Positions 13,776 to 24,925 of a stretch of DNA of 64,000 nt are shown here, one piece after another; position 1 is the stretch's first letter, and every line of letters begins with the position of its first letter. Source of the stretch: Allium sativum (Eukaryota; Streptophyta; Magnoliopsida; Asparagales; Amaryllidaceae). The notes under the pieces were generated by a model. It searched no databases. It was not told the DNA's origin and saw nothing but the letters and a program-made list of their open reading frames with translations. A program made the position numbers and the translations under genes. Where the stretch lies: positions 98,662,599 through 98,726,598 of the forward strand of contig CM060911.1 of assembly GCA_030737875.1 (NCBI GenBank). Reading direction: 5' to 3'.

Positions 13776-14844
13776 AGAGAACAATATAATATTTTAATAA
13801 TTTATATTGTCACGCTATTTGTATTTATTAATTAAAAATCTGTATATCTACATGTGACACCCATTTTCGATGAAACTGGACATACAGTTATGTTTCGACA
13901 TTACAAACCCAATGAAACTGGTTTCATCGATTTTCGAGTCCGTTTGCTTATGCAGCGTATTTTTAAAGTCAAATTATTGACATTTTTCACATTAAAATCC
14001 CGTACAGCCACAAACTGACTCCAAAAATCACGAAATTGAAATCTAACAATGATTTAATATTCCGGATCTAACAAAATTAGTTTCATCGAAAAAAGAGGTC
14101 GTTTGCAAAAACGGCTATTTTTAAAGCTCTAAATAAACCCATTTATATATTAATATATTTAAAAATAATTAAATTAAATATTTATAAATAAATGTTATCG
14201 TATATATATTCACACAGAATATAATACAGCTCCAAAATATTCCTATCTGAATTTGTAACTCGACATTTCAACTCCAGATTAAATCAGTATTCAATTTATA
14301 TTGAAAAATCCATTTATAATATAAATAAATCGTTATAAATTATAAAGGTATTCCATAGCGACTTTTCAAAAATTTGATTTGGACATAACTCACAATCTAC
14401 ATGACAAATTCTCGATTTTTCTCTTCCATTAGAAAAATATACTTCACCAGCTCCGAATGTTTCTTGTTTCGCAGAAATCCGGCTTAAAACGGATTCTGTA
14501 TACTCGTTTAAAGTTCAAATCACCAAATTACGAACTGCCGCGCCGTTACGGGCTCGATTATAATTATAATTTAAATTATACGTTCAACTGTCGTTTATAT
14601 AATATATTCGTTAATATAATTCAACTCTAAACTAAAATATATATTATATATAATCCAATTCACACAATATTGTGAATTCTACTATTTACGACTATTTCAG
14701 AAATTAAATATATTATTTTATTATTTATATTAATTAAATATTCAATATTATTTAATTAAATAACCATTTAAATCTCTAAATCACTATTTAAATAATTAAA
14801 TTAATTAATTATTATACCGTAAAAATATGGGACGTTACAGTTAC

Positions 14845-15088
14845 TCTAAACTAATATAAAAATTTCTGGTGAGTCCTTTTGTTTATTACTTTTTACTTTT
14901 GTTGCATTTCTATTTATTTCTTTGATTGTTAGATCATCTTCTATAGAAATTAATAATCATGATCGAAAATATTTTGAAAAGATTCATATCTTTAAAAAAA
15001 CACTATTTACCTGATCTATTGTTAATCTAACCTTAAGATCCTTAATCTGTATCACTTTTAGAGTCTTTATAGTCCACTAGTAACGACT
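14845..15088. other. Spacer between giant LTR units
   Basis: AT-rich sequence between the two 5-bp duplications. No gene or clear repeat is seen. Confidence 0.6.
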
Positions 15089-15884
15089 AACCTTGAAACG
15101 ACCCGAACTCCCCCGGCCTCCGAAGAGAAGAGGAAAGCGCGGATTGTTTTGAGAACACGACAAATCAGAACGCATATAAAAGAACATTTCATTGTATATT
15201 ACAACAATGCATCAGATTACAAGAATATACAGAGTATAAATGAATATTACACAGAAATATCAGAGATTTAAATTACATTTAAATACATAGCAGCGGAAAA
15301 TAATACAATACACAACTAGAAGGAGATATACGGTTACAAAGCTTTCCGGATATCGTTCCAGCTGTAAACCAGGATCCTGTGAATATAAATCTGCAAAACC
15401 AAAACTACTAGCTGCCCGTGTCAAAATAGGGGCACCCAGAGTTTAGGTTGAAACAATAAACTCCAGGTTAGTCATGTGACTGGTGTGAGAACTAAAACAG
15501 TTAATCTTTATTTTTAAAGTTAGGTAAATCAAGGGACCACGCCGTTTAACATGGAACGGGTTTCCTCCCAAGAATACCAGTGCATAAAAGAAACAGCGCA
15601 ATGCTAAATAAAGAAAAATGAAGCTGTTATAAGACCCAGGTCGTATCACACAATGCAACGCAAGCCGGGGGATAGGGTTTTCCCTTATAACAGCCAAGGA
15701 ATGCTTGATACGTTTAAAACAGATTATTTGATACTATAATAAGTGCATAGTGTATAAAACAACTTCAAATCATAAGTATCAATCATAGGCGGCATGGGTA
15801 CCATATATCATGTCGCCATACTAGTTCTACAACTAAAACCGCAAATGTCACGTATTTGGAAATTGGATTTCCATCTATGAACCG

Positions 15885-16205
15885 AGGCAAAAGATAGTCC
15901 TCAACCGATTCGAGACGCTCTAGCCCGTGTCTCAGGACCCAGACACAGGTGGGCCCTTGGATCCTCAGGGCCGGTCCACAGATGTGGATTAAAATGCCTG
16001 AACATGCGTTTCCCCGCCCTATGGGGCGTAGGTGAACCAACTAAATGACTCCATCGGACCCGGATCGTCCGATCAAACCGAGGCGCCTCGCAACAGCAAC
16101 AAGCACATAAGTCAAACTCGTCAGGGCGTGTAAAACCACTGACGCCACTTCTAGCTAGAAAGAAACGCATGCCCTCCCTGACGTCCTCTCCCATTTTTGG
16201 TTCAT
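15885..16205. other. Foreign-looking GC-rich cassette inside the giant LTR
   Basis: A GC-rich block with no counterpart in 7342-13590, where the same slot (about 8146-8405) holds different sequence. The flanks on both sides match again (GAAATTGGATTTCCATC on the left, CATACCGGG and CTCGCGAATCAA on the right). A minus-strand frame of 109 codons crosses it but resembles nothing I recognise. It could be captured host sequence or a subfamily-specific regulatory block. Confidence 0.55.
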
Positions 16206-18420
16206 ACCGGGTGTGAAACTCGCGAATCAAACGTTACACAAAGCTACGCCACAAAGGCCGTGCTTCGATCATCAACCACAAGACTTTGCTTTTCAACAGA
16301 ATCCTCGATCAATTGCCACTTAGGCATGCCACATAGGCAATTCACTCTATGCGTTTGATATCCATCAGTATATAACCCCTGAGCTCGTACGTCTTAGAGA
16401 AGGGCGTTAAGCAAGAGAATAAATTCTCCGCCGCCAAACAGATATATATTTAACAGAAATCAATCACACAGACTTAAATCCAATGTCAGACACGTAGTCC
16501 ACTAACAAGTCCGTTCTGGGTCTGAACGAAACCGGAGGCACCTAGTACCCCGCATATCCATCGATCTCCAAGTACGTCTGGACGATCACTAACTGTTTCC
16601 ATCTTCTTGGGTGTACAGCCCAATCAAGATCATCAGTAATCACCCAAAAGACGTGAAGACTTCCGGTCTTCGACCACCGTCTTCATCTTCGACTTTTCGT
16701 CGTATCAGTTATTCAGAATGGGACAAACCCGGTCTTTCCGAATAACTCGCGTATATTTTAAATAAGTGTTACACAAACACAACATACGCCTCATTCCAAT
16801 TCATCGGTCACTAACCGTAAATTAATCAAGAGAATAATTCCCCAAATATTAACCCCGAAGGCCGAAACCAACATCAGATCAATATTCAGAAAACCATTCT
16901 ACTTGGCTAACCGACAATTAGTTTCTAAATTTCACATTCATAGGGAAACGTTCCCATTAATTTTATCCAAGATAAATTCCTTGAATTTATTCTTTAATCT
17001 TCTTTTGAATTTCGATTCAACTAGTCGAGATTAACGAACCTTACCGAAGTAATCATTGGTTTTAATTTCCCAATCCCAACCTATTCATCCCATGAAGTAA
17101 AACTGGTAATACTTCATATCTAACACTACGGTGTTATCGGTAAATTCAATTACCATTTCACGTTCAAATCTAATTAAAGATTTAACTATCGCCTGGAGCA
17201 AAACTGGTGATACTCCATTCTCGATCATTTCAATCTAATTAAAGATTCATTAAAACTCCACTTAGTTTTAATCTTTAACTGGGTTAAAGAATCAGTGTTA
17301 TTTAAAACACGGTTCACGATAAACCCAAAATCACATTCCATTAATTATCAGGTTAAAGAACAAGTGTTATTTAAAACACTGTCCACGATAAACCCAAAAA
17401 TCAATATCAATTAAATATTATTTAATTGGTACACTTCATTAAATCTAAATAAAAAGATTTAATCTTTTCTCAACTGGGTTCAAGAACAGTGTTAGTGAAG
17501 ACACCATTCACGACAAACCCAAATCACATTTGATATTCAATACAAGGCTCTGAATAGAAAATATATCGGCTTATATTCAATATCAAATTCTACGATTAAC
17601 AAATGTCGTATTAGAAATAACGATATAAATATATATCTTTCAAATTTCCATAACAACATCTGTATAATCACGACTTCCCACATCGAAATATTCCGAAGAC
17701 AATTTCGATTCAAATCCACTCCAATGCAATCATTGGAAATTATGGTTATTTTTAAAACCATTTTCTAATTCAATTTGTTTATTTAAAAATAAATAGAATT
17801 ATAATTCTAGTTCAAAACTAGTTCATTTCGATAAAAATCTAATTTTATCTATTCAAATATGGAGTTTTTCATCCCAATTTTTCCCAAATCATTTCTTATG
17901 ATTTTACACAAATTATTACTATTTTTAATAATTTTATCAAGGCCCGTACAGTCGATTTCCATCAACGGCTATCGAACTGTACTTACAACGACCTTTTTCA
18001 AATTTGATTTGGACATAATTCCAAATCCAACCGTTAGATTTCAAATTTCTAATATTCGTTAGAAAGCTCTTTTCGATACGAACCCAACGGTTCCGGTTTT
18101 AGGAGAATCCGACGGTCGGATCTCCCGTAATGTCCGTTTGAAATAAATGGTCGAAATTCACGAACTGCCGCGGCGCGGCGCATTCTATTCAGGCCATTAT
18201 ATTATATTTATAATATATATTTCGTCGATTTCTATTTAAAACGAATTATATAAATAGTTTTAAAATTCGTTTCAAAAGAAATTTCAACTTCAATTTCAAT
18301 TCAAATCAAAATTGAATTCTTCTTTATAAATTCGTTTTAAAATTCATTTCTATTCAATTCAAATTTCAATTCGATTTGAATTCATTTCAATTCGCTTTCA
18401 ATTCAATTTGAATTCGTTTT

Positions 18421-18573
18421 CAATTCATTTCGAAATCGTTTTCAATTCAATTCATTTTGAAATCGTTTTATATTCAATTCATTTCGAAATCGTTTTATAT
18501 TCAATTCATTTCGAAATCGTTTTATATTCAATTCATTTCGAAATCGTTTTATATTCAATTCATTTCGAAATCG
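18421..18573. repeat. 27-bp tandem array, about 5-6 units
   Basis: Units contain TTCATTTCGAAATCGTTTTA with a 27-bp period. The slot is the same as the 10143-10446 array but the unit sequence differs, so the two copies amplified different monomers. Confidence 0.85.
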
Positions 18574-19660
18574 AAAAAAATCGACATAAATATCGTTCAC
18601 GTCAAAATGGCGTCAATCTAATCAACATGGCTTCATATATTCCTTTATTCTATTCAATAAATGAATATTTATTTTTGTCAACACACGATTAATCTCAACG
18701 AATGAGTACTGTCCACGTGTGACTATTTTTGTTAAATTATTTCGTTCAACACATGACTAATCTCAACGGATGAGTACAGTCAACACATGAACCTTTATTT
18801 TATAGTGATAAAGATATAAAATTTATTATTAAAATATTTCGTTCAACACATGACTAATCTCAACGGATGAGTACAGTCAACACATGAACCTTTATTTTAT
18901 AATATTCTTTATTTTCTAAATTGGAATGAGGCCCAATCAATCACCATATAATGTTAATTACATGGATTTTCATACATCACACACGCATATAATAGTATTG
19001 AAAATAATCAAACATCAACCAAAGTGCACTACACTGCATAAGCATCAAATATAGATATTCAACGCTTATAACAGCCCGTCAATCAATCGATCGACATATT
19101 TAATCAATCAGGATGAGTGAACTTCAAATTTCATCCCAACACCCATGTGGGGTTTCAAACAATCAAACACAGATTTTAGTTGTGCAGTTGGGCGATGTGT
19201 AAAATTTATCGTCCCAATCAATGTCCTTCAAATAGGTGTACATAAATAAACCGTCCGGTTTGTAAATGAATATTTTATTTTATTCACATCTACGTTAAAA
19301 ATTATATTTTTAACGATCAAACTATTTTATTCTACCTATGAATCTTCTATTCGGTTCATTTATTAAATAAAATGTTATCTTTATTTTTCTAACTTATTTT
19401 TAGAAAATTTCGGCGGCATAACGACACGATACTAGAAACGGGACAAGGCCTAGCCTTATCCCCGGTCTAGTGAAGGCCCATGCCATTCACCCATCAATCA
19501 ATCCAATTTCATTTCATCAAACAACCAAATTTCAATCAAATACTCTAACTAATTTTTGCAATCAAACAAACAAGTCCATGGTCCGTGGACGATTGTGTCG
19601 GGTGCTACTAAGCACCGTCTGCATCCTAGTATATATATAACTAGAAAAAGAAATTGAAAG

Positions 19661-19675
19661 GTGAGAAATTCTCAC
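19661..19675 (-). promoter_or_regulatory. Putative 5' splice donor palindrome in giant LTR
   Basis: GTGAG-N5-CTCAC, the counterpart of 11408-11424. The minus strand reads GTGAGAAT. Confidence 0.38.
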
Positions 19676-19770
19676 TGATAGCTATCCTAACTCCACGGCA
19701 CTTCAAATGTAGGAAATCTCCACTGTTCTCGTCTCTTATCACTTTCTTCGACCGTATTCACTACATATGT

Positions 19771-20212
19771 AAAAATCGAATTTTTACTTCGATTTTTAAT
19801 ATATAAAAATCATATTTTTACTTCGATGTTCAATATATAAAAATTACATTTTTACTTCGATGTTCAATATATAAAAATCACATTTTTACTTCGATGTTCA
19901 ATATATAAAAATCACATTTTTACTTCGATGTTCAATATATAAAAATCACATTTTTACTTCGAAGTTCAATATATAAAAATCACATTTTTACTTCGATGTT
20001 CAATATATAAAAATCACATTTTTACTTCGATGTTCAATATATAAAAATCACATTTTTACTTCGATGTTCAATATATAAAAATCACATTTTTACTTCGATG
20101 TTCAATATATAAAAATCACATTTTTACTTCGATGTTCAATATATAAAAATCACCTTTTTACTTCGATGTTCAATATATAAAAATCACATTTTTACTTCAA
20201 TTAAAACTCATA
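19771..20212. repeat. 34-bp tandem array, 13 units
   Basis: Starts fall every 34 bp from 19771 to 20179. The core is AAAAATCACATTTTTAC followed by TTCGATGTTCAATATAT. The first unit still has the AAAAATCGAATTTTT form seen in the five-unit array of the sister LTR, so the variant unit was amplified in this copy. Confidence 0.93.
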
Positions 20213-20225
20213 TCATTTCTAATTT

Positions 20226-20314
20226 TCTAATTCAAAATCCGATTTTTTTTCTAATTCAAAATCCGATCTTTTTCTAATTCAAAATCCGATCTTTTTCTAA
20301 TTCAAAATCCGATC
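20226..20314. repeat. Short tandem array, 4 units of about 24 bp
   Basis: Four copies of CTAATTCAAAATCCGAT separated by T runs, directly after the 34-bp array. Confidence 0.85.
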
Positions 20315-20439
20315 TTTTCTTTAAAATAAAAATTAGACTTTCCCTTAATAAAGATCCTAACTTTTATATTAAAGCAAATCAGAATTTTTTTTATCGAAGA
20401 AAATACCTGAAAGTATTAAAAATAAAACTCACATTTTTC

Positions 20440-20870
20440 TTTGCGTTGAGGGGGGAAGGGTACTACGTCGGAGCAGGTGGCGCAAGGGGGCCCCACGGCG
20501 GTGGCTATCTCCAATTGGGGGTTAGGGTTTTGCGATGGGGGGGGGGGGGGGGGTTTGTCGTGATTTCTGAAACAGGGGGGGCTGTCGCACTTCGATGGAT
20601 GGGGGAGGGTGTCGCTTCGAGGTGGTGGCAGTTGGGGGAGGCTTCGAACGCGGTGGCGCGCTCGATCGACGGGGCTCGGGGTTTAGGGGTATTGCGGTTT
20701 CCAGTTGGAAGATGAGAGAGGAGTGAGGGCGATCGACTGAGGGGTGGGAGGCGGAGGAGGGAAGAAGGCGACGTGGATGGGGTGAGGCCAGGCGGCGCGT
20801 CGAACGGAGGAGCGTTCTCTTTTTTTTCCTTTTCTCTGGAATGAATTTTCAACGGGAGGGGGGGGGGGCA
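20440..20870 (-). other. GC-rich leader island of the second giant LTR, with poly-G tracts
   Basis: This corresponds to 12227-12660. It holds a G run at about 20539-20554 and another near 20859, where sequencing or assembly length may be wrong. Frames on both strands (for example a proline-rich minus-strand frame at 20505-20852) are not conserved with the sister island and are not called as genes. Confidence 0.5.
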
Positions 20871-21789
20871 GATGAGTTATAGAGGGGAGAGAAAGAATTT
20901 TAATTATTTTAATTCCTAAAAAGTTGACTTTTACATACGACCTCTAAACGAGGTCCACCGCCTGTCGTCCATAGCGTTTTACCCTCATTCCGAACACAAT
21001 GGGATATGTATCGCAAGCTGGTTCGATCGTTTCGAATAGTTTCCGTCAAAATCAACCTATAACTCTATATATTGAATTTGAACGCGCATTTCATTTTACT
21101 GGGGTCACATACTAACTATAAAAATTCCCAAAAAATATTTTCTAGCTTCGTATTGACGATACGGTCTTAACAAAACTAGTTTTGTCGAATTCTGAGGCCA
21201 TTGGAAAAATGGCCAATTTCCAGTCGATTAATATCAACTAAAACTGGTCAAACGCGTTTTCCTTCGCCACGCTCACATATTGATTCAAAAAATTATGAAA
21301 TTTGAAACCCAGCAATAATTTGACATCACAGACCCAACAAAACTGGTTTCGTCGAAATCCGAGGTCGTTTGCAAAATGTCCATTTTTAAGGGCCTGAATT
21401 CCATAGCGACTATTCAGAATTTTCAACTAGACATATCTTTTGATTCCCGCTATGAAATCTTGATTTTTCGGATTCGTTGGAAAGATATTCATGAATGGAT
21501 CCTAATGTTTTTGGTTTCACTAAAATCCGGATTGTTTTGCACCCAGTACATTCAAATGAAATTTGAAATCGAATTATCGAACTACCGCGCCATTTTCAAT
21601 TCTATTTATAATTATATATAAATATTTATATTCTAACGACGACGTATATAAATATATACGTCGAATTCAATTCAAAATAAATTTCTCGTCGATATTATTT
21701 AAAATAATTCATTTTAAATAATCAAAATTCGCTAAAATTGCCAAAATAAAAATTTTAAACTGGCCCAGATTTCGGGTTGTTACAAACCT

Positions 21790-21954
21790 CTTCAGATTAG
21801 TTTTAATAATAGTTCAATACAGTATAAAGGACACCTTTTAGATACATTAATTCATGACATCTTATTGAAGACTGCGTAGACATTTAAGATTTCTCGTCTA
21901 TCATATTAATTAAAGGAACTTGTTAGTACACTTTACCATGCTTCATTAAATCTG
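21790..21954. other. Short spacer before the LINE remnant
   Basis: AT-rich. It may include unrecognisable upstream LINE sequence. Confidence 0.5.
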
Positions 21955-23860
21955 CTAAGGCTATACTAAAAAAATGGAACAAAAATTGGGATAAACCATC
22001 AAAGTCATTGAAGAACATGAAGACAAAATGTAAAGAAGCCCTCAAAGCCCTTGACCAAGGTCCCCTAAATGATTGTCTTAACGATACTACTTCATGCTCT
22101 TCATAATCAAACAGTTGATTTGCTATAGAAAGCTAAAGTAAAATAGTTGACGTCTTGGGATGAATGCTCTATTTTTCTACTAAAATGTCCTACTGTAAGA
22201 ACTACAATAGCATATTTAATGCTTTATCAAATAGTGGAGAAATTTTCACTAACTTACAACAATTTAAAGTGTCTGCTATATAGTACTTTACAGACATATA
22301 TAATGGTGATTTTAATGTAGAATTACCTCATATAAACCGTATATGCCCGATCAATTCTGAAGAAGTAGATATGCTGCTGGAACCAGTTACTGAGCGTCAG
22401 ATCAAAATTTATGTTTTCTCCATTTATGAAGATTTTAATCCCAGTTTCGATGGATGAAATGCCAAAATTTTCAAGCTGCATTCGAACCAAATCACAAAGC
22501 TTTTACTAGATGTCATTCAAGTGTCATTTATAAATAGAATTTTTATGCAAGAATCTAATAACACATTCTTCACTCTCATCCCTAAAGTGAACAAATGTAG
22601 CTGAATCAGTGAACATAGGCATATTAAATATTGTAATATGACCTACAAGATCTTAAGTAAAGTCATATGCAATAGAATCATTCAACTCCTACCGATCTTA
22701 TCTCGGAATTTCAATTTGCATTTATTAAAGAAGACATTTCTTAAAATTCTACACTGGCCCATGAACTAGATGGATAATGTAACAAAAAAAGGTGTAGAAA
22801 GACTTTGTCTGAAGGTAAATCTTCATAAATCATATGATAAAATTAATCGTAATTTTATTCCACACATGATAGCATGCATAGTGTTCCAAGGCCCAACCAT
22901 TGGATTAATAAAAGAAAGCCTCTCCGTCCCACTTTCTCTGTCATCCTAAGTGGGGTCCATAAAGATTTTATTTCTAGTAACCGTAGACTAAGACTTGGGA
23001 TCCCCAATCCCGCTAACTACTAGCTATAACAATTGAATATTTCTCCCTTCAAATAGAGTTGGCTTGCCACAGTGGCCTCTTTTATTCTATCAATTCTCAT
23101 CACCAAACCATCCACCATCTATTGTATGTATATGATCTCTTAGTAGTTATCAATTCTAGAGCTCAGGCTACCTAAAGTATCAAGTCTATTTTCAGCAACC
23201 TAGACTCATTCATTGGACTAAAGCTCAACAATAAAAAACTAAGTGCTATTTCAACAAGTTTTGCAAACAAAAGGCAAGGCCTTTTGGACATTTTTGGCAT
23301 TAAGAAAGATTAACTCCCATTCAAATATCTCGGTTTCCCCATATCTTCAGATATCATTACAGAAAGGGAGTGTGGTAAACTCATCTCTAAAATCAAAGAA
23401 AAAGTACCAATGGATGGAGTGATAATCATTTATCGTTTGTAGGGAATGTATATTTGATTTACTTGATTATTATTAATGTAGCCCAAGTTATGGAATCAAA
23501 CCTTCTATATTCCTAGCTATTTAATCAAGAAAATCAACTCTATTTGTCTAAATTTCATTTGAAGAGGTGGTCTCCATAAAGCCAGCTATGACATTTTATG
23601 CAAATCTAAAAAAGAGGGTGGAGTTGGTCTTACTAATCTCAAAGAAATGAAGAAGGTCTATGTCCTCAAACAGGCATGGAAAATTATCTCTGCAAATAAT
23701 TTATGGGCCGACTAGATGAGAACCAAATACGTCAAAGATGATTTTTGGATTATGAAGTGTGATAATAACTCCTTCACTGTTAACTTTTGGTATGGTTTTC
23801 ATAAGCAATCCAAACCCACATGACTCTTCCCATCGCGTGGTCCAATAGCCAGAAGTGTCG
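21955..23860 (+). pseudogene. L1-type LINE reverse transcriptase remnant
   Basis: Three-frame reading shows a decayed plant LINE ORF2 in its normal order. First comes a linker resembling AKAILKKWNKNWDKPSKS (about 21957-22010). Next are TLIPKVN (about 22571) and TYKILSKVICNRI (about 22640), equivalent to the palm entry of plant LINE RTs. LCLKVNLHKSYDKINRNFI follows (22804-22860). The catalytic YADD is degraded to Y-V-Y-D near 23127-23138. LPFKYLGFPISSD (about 23307) and the C-terminal KKEGGVGLTNLKEM with LKQAWKIISANNLW (about 23608-23706) close it. Many stops and frameshifts make it inactive. No endonuclease domain, target-site duplication or poly-A tail was found, so it is a 5'-truncated or rearranged fragment. 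In life the protein copies LINE RNA into DNA at a nicked target. Confidence 0.8.
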
Positions 23861-24194
23861 CCAAGATACTCAGGAACCAAGCCTGCATGAAGTCGCACCA
23901 GTGTGGCCGTCGCAGTTCGTTGAAACTACTCAACAATCAACTAACTCTCGGGATCGATATAGACCTCACTAAAGGATTTGGTGTCCCATACCTCAACCTC
24001 TCCCTTAAAACCCACCAACATCACTTTAGTATCCCTCTGTAGCAATAAGGATTTCAGATCTCCACATAATCGGTTTTTCATATCCCTGCCTACCACTCCC
24101 TGATGCTCTCCACTCTTCAATACTTTGTACTCCTATAAATCTTGTATCCCGATCGCAATATATAATTCATATCCCATGCACCAAAGTAACCAAG
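23861..24194. other. Unassigned stretch between LINE and Tat LTR
   Basis: This may include the decayed 3' part of the LINE. No reading frame or motif could be assigned with confidence. Confidence 0.45.
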
Positions 24195-24816
24195 TGATGG
24201 GATACATATTCTTAGATACATAATGCAATGAGTACGAGGAACCTAGGATTTTGAGGCAAAGCAGATGGGAGAGGCCAATACCCTAGGATACGTACCAATC
24301 CCAGGATTAGTACCAAACCCGGGGTACAAAAAATGGCCAGTGGGCCCCTCTCCTCCCTTCTCCCACCTACTCCACTACTTATAAATACCACCAGGCCTGC
24401 TTCATGAAAGGGGCAAGCATTTGGCTGATTTGAGCCTTTGTGAAGGAATTCTTGACCTTGGATACCACTTAAGCATCTTGAAGCTTTAGAAAGAAGAAAT
24501 TGCATACTTCTCAAGGTTTTGGACTCAGAAACAACAAAGGAGTCTTGAGAACAAGAGCTATAAGTCCATGCTTGGATTTAATAAAACATAATTACCACCA
24601 TTTCCTTTGTAATCACTTGTAATGATGATGTCCACCATTTTATTTCTTCAAGAGTGAATAAAATTAGCAAAGCCTTCAAAGTGGGCGTAGATTCAATCCA
24701 AAACCGAACCACTATAAATACTATGTTCATTACTTTCTGCATATTATATTTTCTTAGATGAAACTTTATTTTTGTTAATTTGGAAATCTTTGGGTGTTGT
24801 GCCAATTTCGGCATCA
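24195..24816 (+). repeat. Probable 5' LTR of the Tat-type element
   Basis: TGATG at the start and CATCA at the end give TG...CA with inverted ends. The block has a TATAAATA box at 24380-24387 and is followed by a stretch (TTGTGCTTTCATTGAG, about 24823) of the sort found just after the 5' LTR in related plant elements, and then by gag. The second LTR is not in the window, so the boundaries are inferred from the ends only. Confidence 0.52.
24380..24387 (+). promoter_or_regulatory. TATA box of the Tat LTR
   Basis: TATAAATA about 190 bp into the LTR, followed by ACCACC-type leader sequence. It fits a pol II core promoter. Confidence 0.5.
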
Positions 24817-24925
24817 ACATTCTTGTGCTTTCATTGAGAATCTTGAAGACTCAAGGAACCATCTTCCATTTCGAACTAGGAGTTCTATCTAGGTACGTTT
24901 AGACCCACTTGCTAAGTTCTCTCAC

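Larger units (their letters stand above)
3513..14839 (-). mobile_element. Giant LTR-type element (outer unit), split by a nested insertion
   Basis: The unit starts TGTAACGACCC and ends GGGACGTTACA, and is flanked by the perfect 5-bp duplication GTTAC at 3508-3512 and 14840-14844. These are the hallmarks of one LTR-retrotransposon integration. Without the inner unit (7342-13590 plus its duplicated 5 bp) it is about 5.07 kb. There is no internal LTR pair, primer site or gag-pol, so it is best read as a very long solo LTR. Minus orientation is inferred from the position of shared motifs: a CAACGGAA motif near the low end, a splice-donor palindrome at 6068-6082, and a TATATAAA box on the minus strand at 13768-13775. 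It shares short modules with the units at 7342 and 15094. The small frames inside it have no recognisable product. Confidence 0.78.
15094..21784 (-). mobile_element. Giant solo LTR, second copy of the 7342 family
   Basis: It runs from TGAAACGACCCG to CGGGTTGTTACA and is flanked by the perfect duplication AACCT (15089-15093, 21785-21789), so it is one 6,691-bp integration. It aligns with 7342-13590 in order: CAGCGGAAAA near the low end, blocks around GACCACGCCGT, GAACGAAACCGGAGGCA and GAATGAGGCCCAA, a splice-donor palindrome, a 34-bp array and a GC-rich leader island. No gag-pol, primer site or second LTR is present. It is larger than its sister mainly because its 34-bp array has 13 units rather than 5 and one cassette differs. 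Confidence 0.82.

Noticed and set aside
15783..16230. Overlapping minus-strand frames of 85 and 109 codons with cysteine-rich parts
   Set aside because: They cross the GC-rich cassette of a giant LTR, do not exist in the sister copy and match no family I know. The cassette is reported, but not as a gene.
19771..20212. Regular 34-bp repeats that could suggest a CRISPR array
   Set aside because: The repeats are head to tail without unique spacers, inside a plant LTR with a matching shorter array in a sister LTR, and there are no cas genes.
3513..21784. Reading the three giant units as one composite element or a tandem duplication
   Set aside because: Each has its own distinct 5-bp duplication (GTTAC, CTATA, AACCT), which shows three separate integrations.
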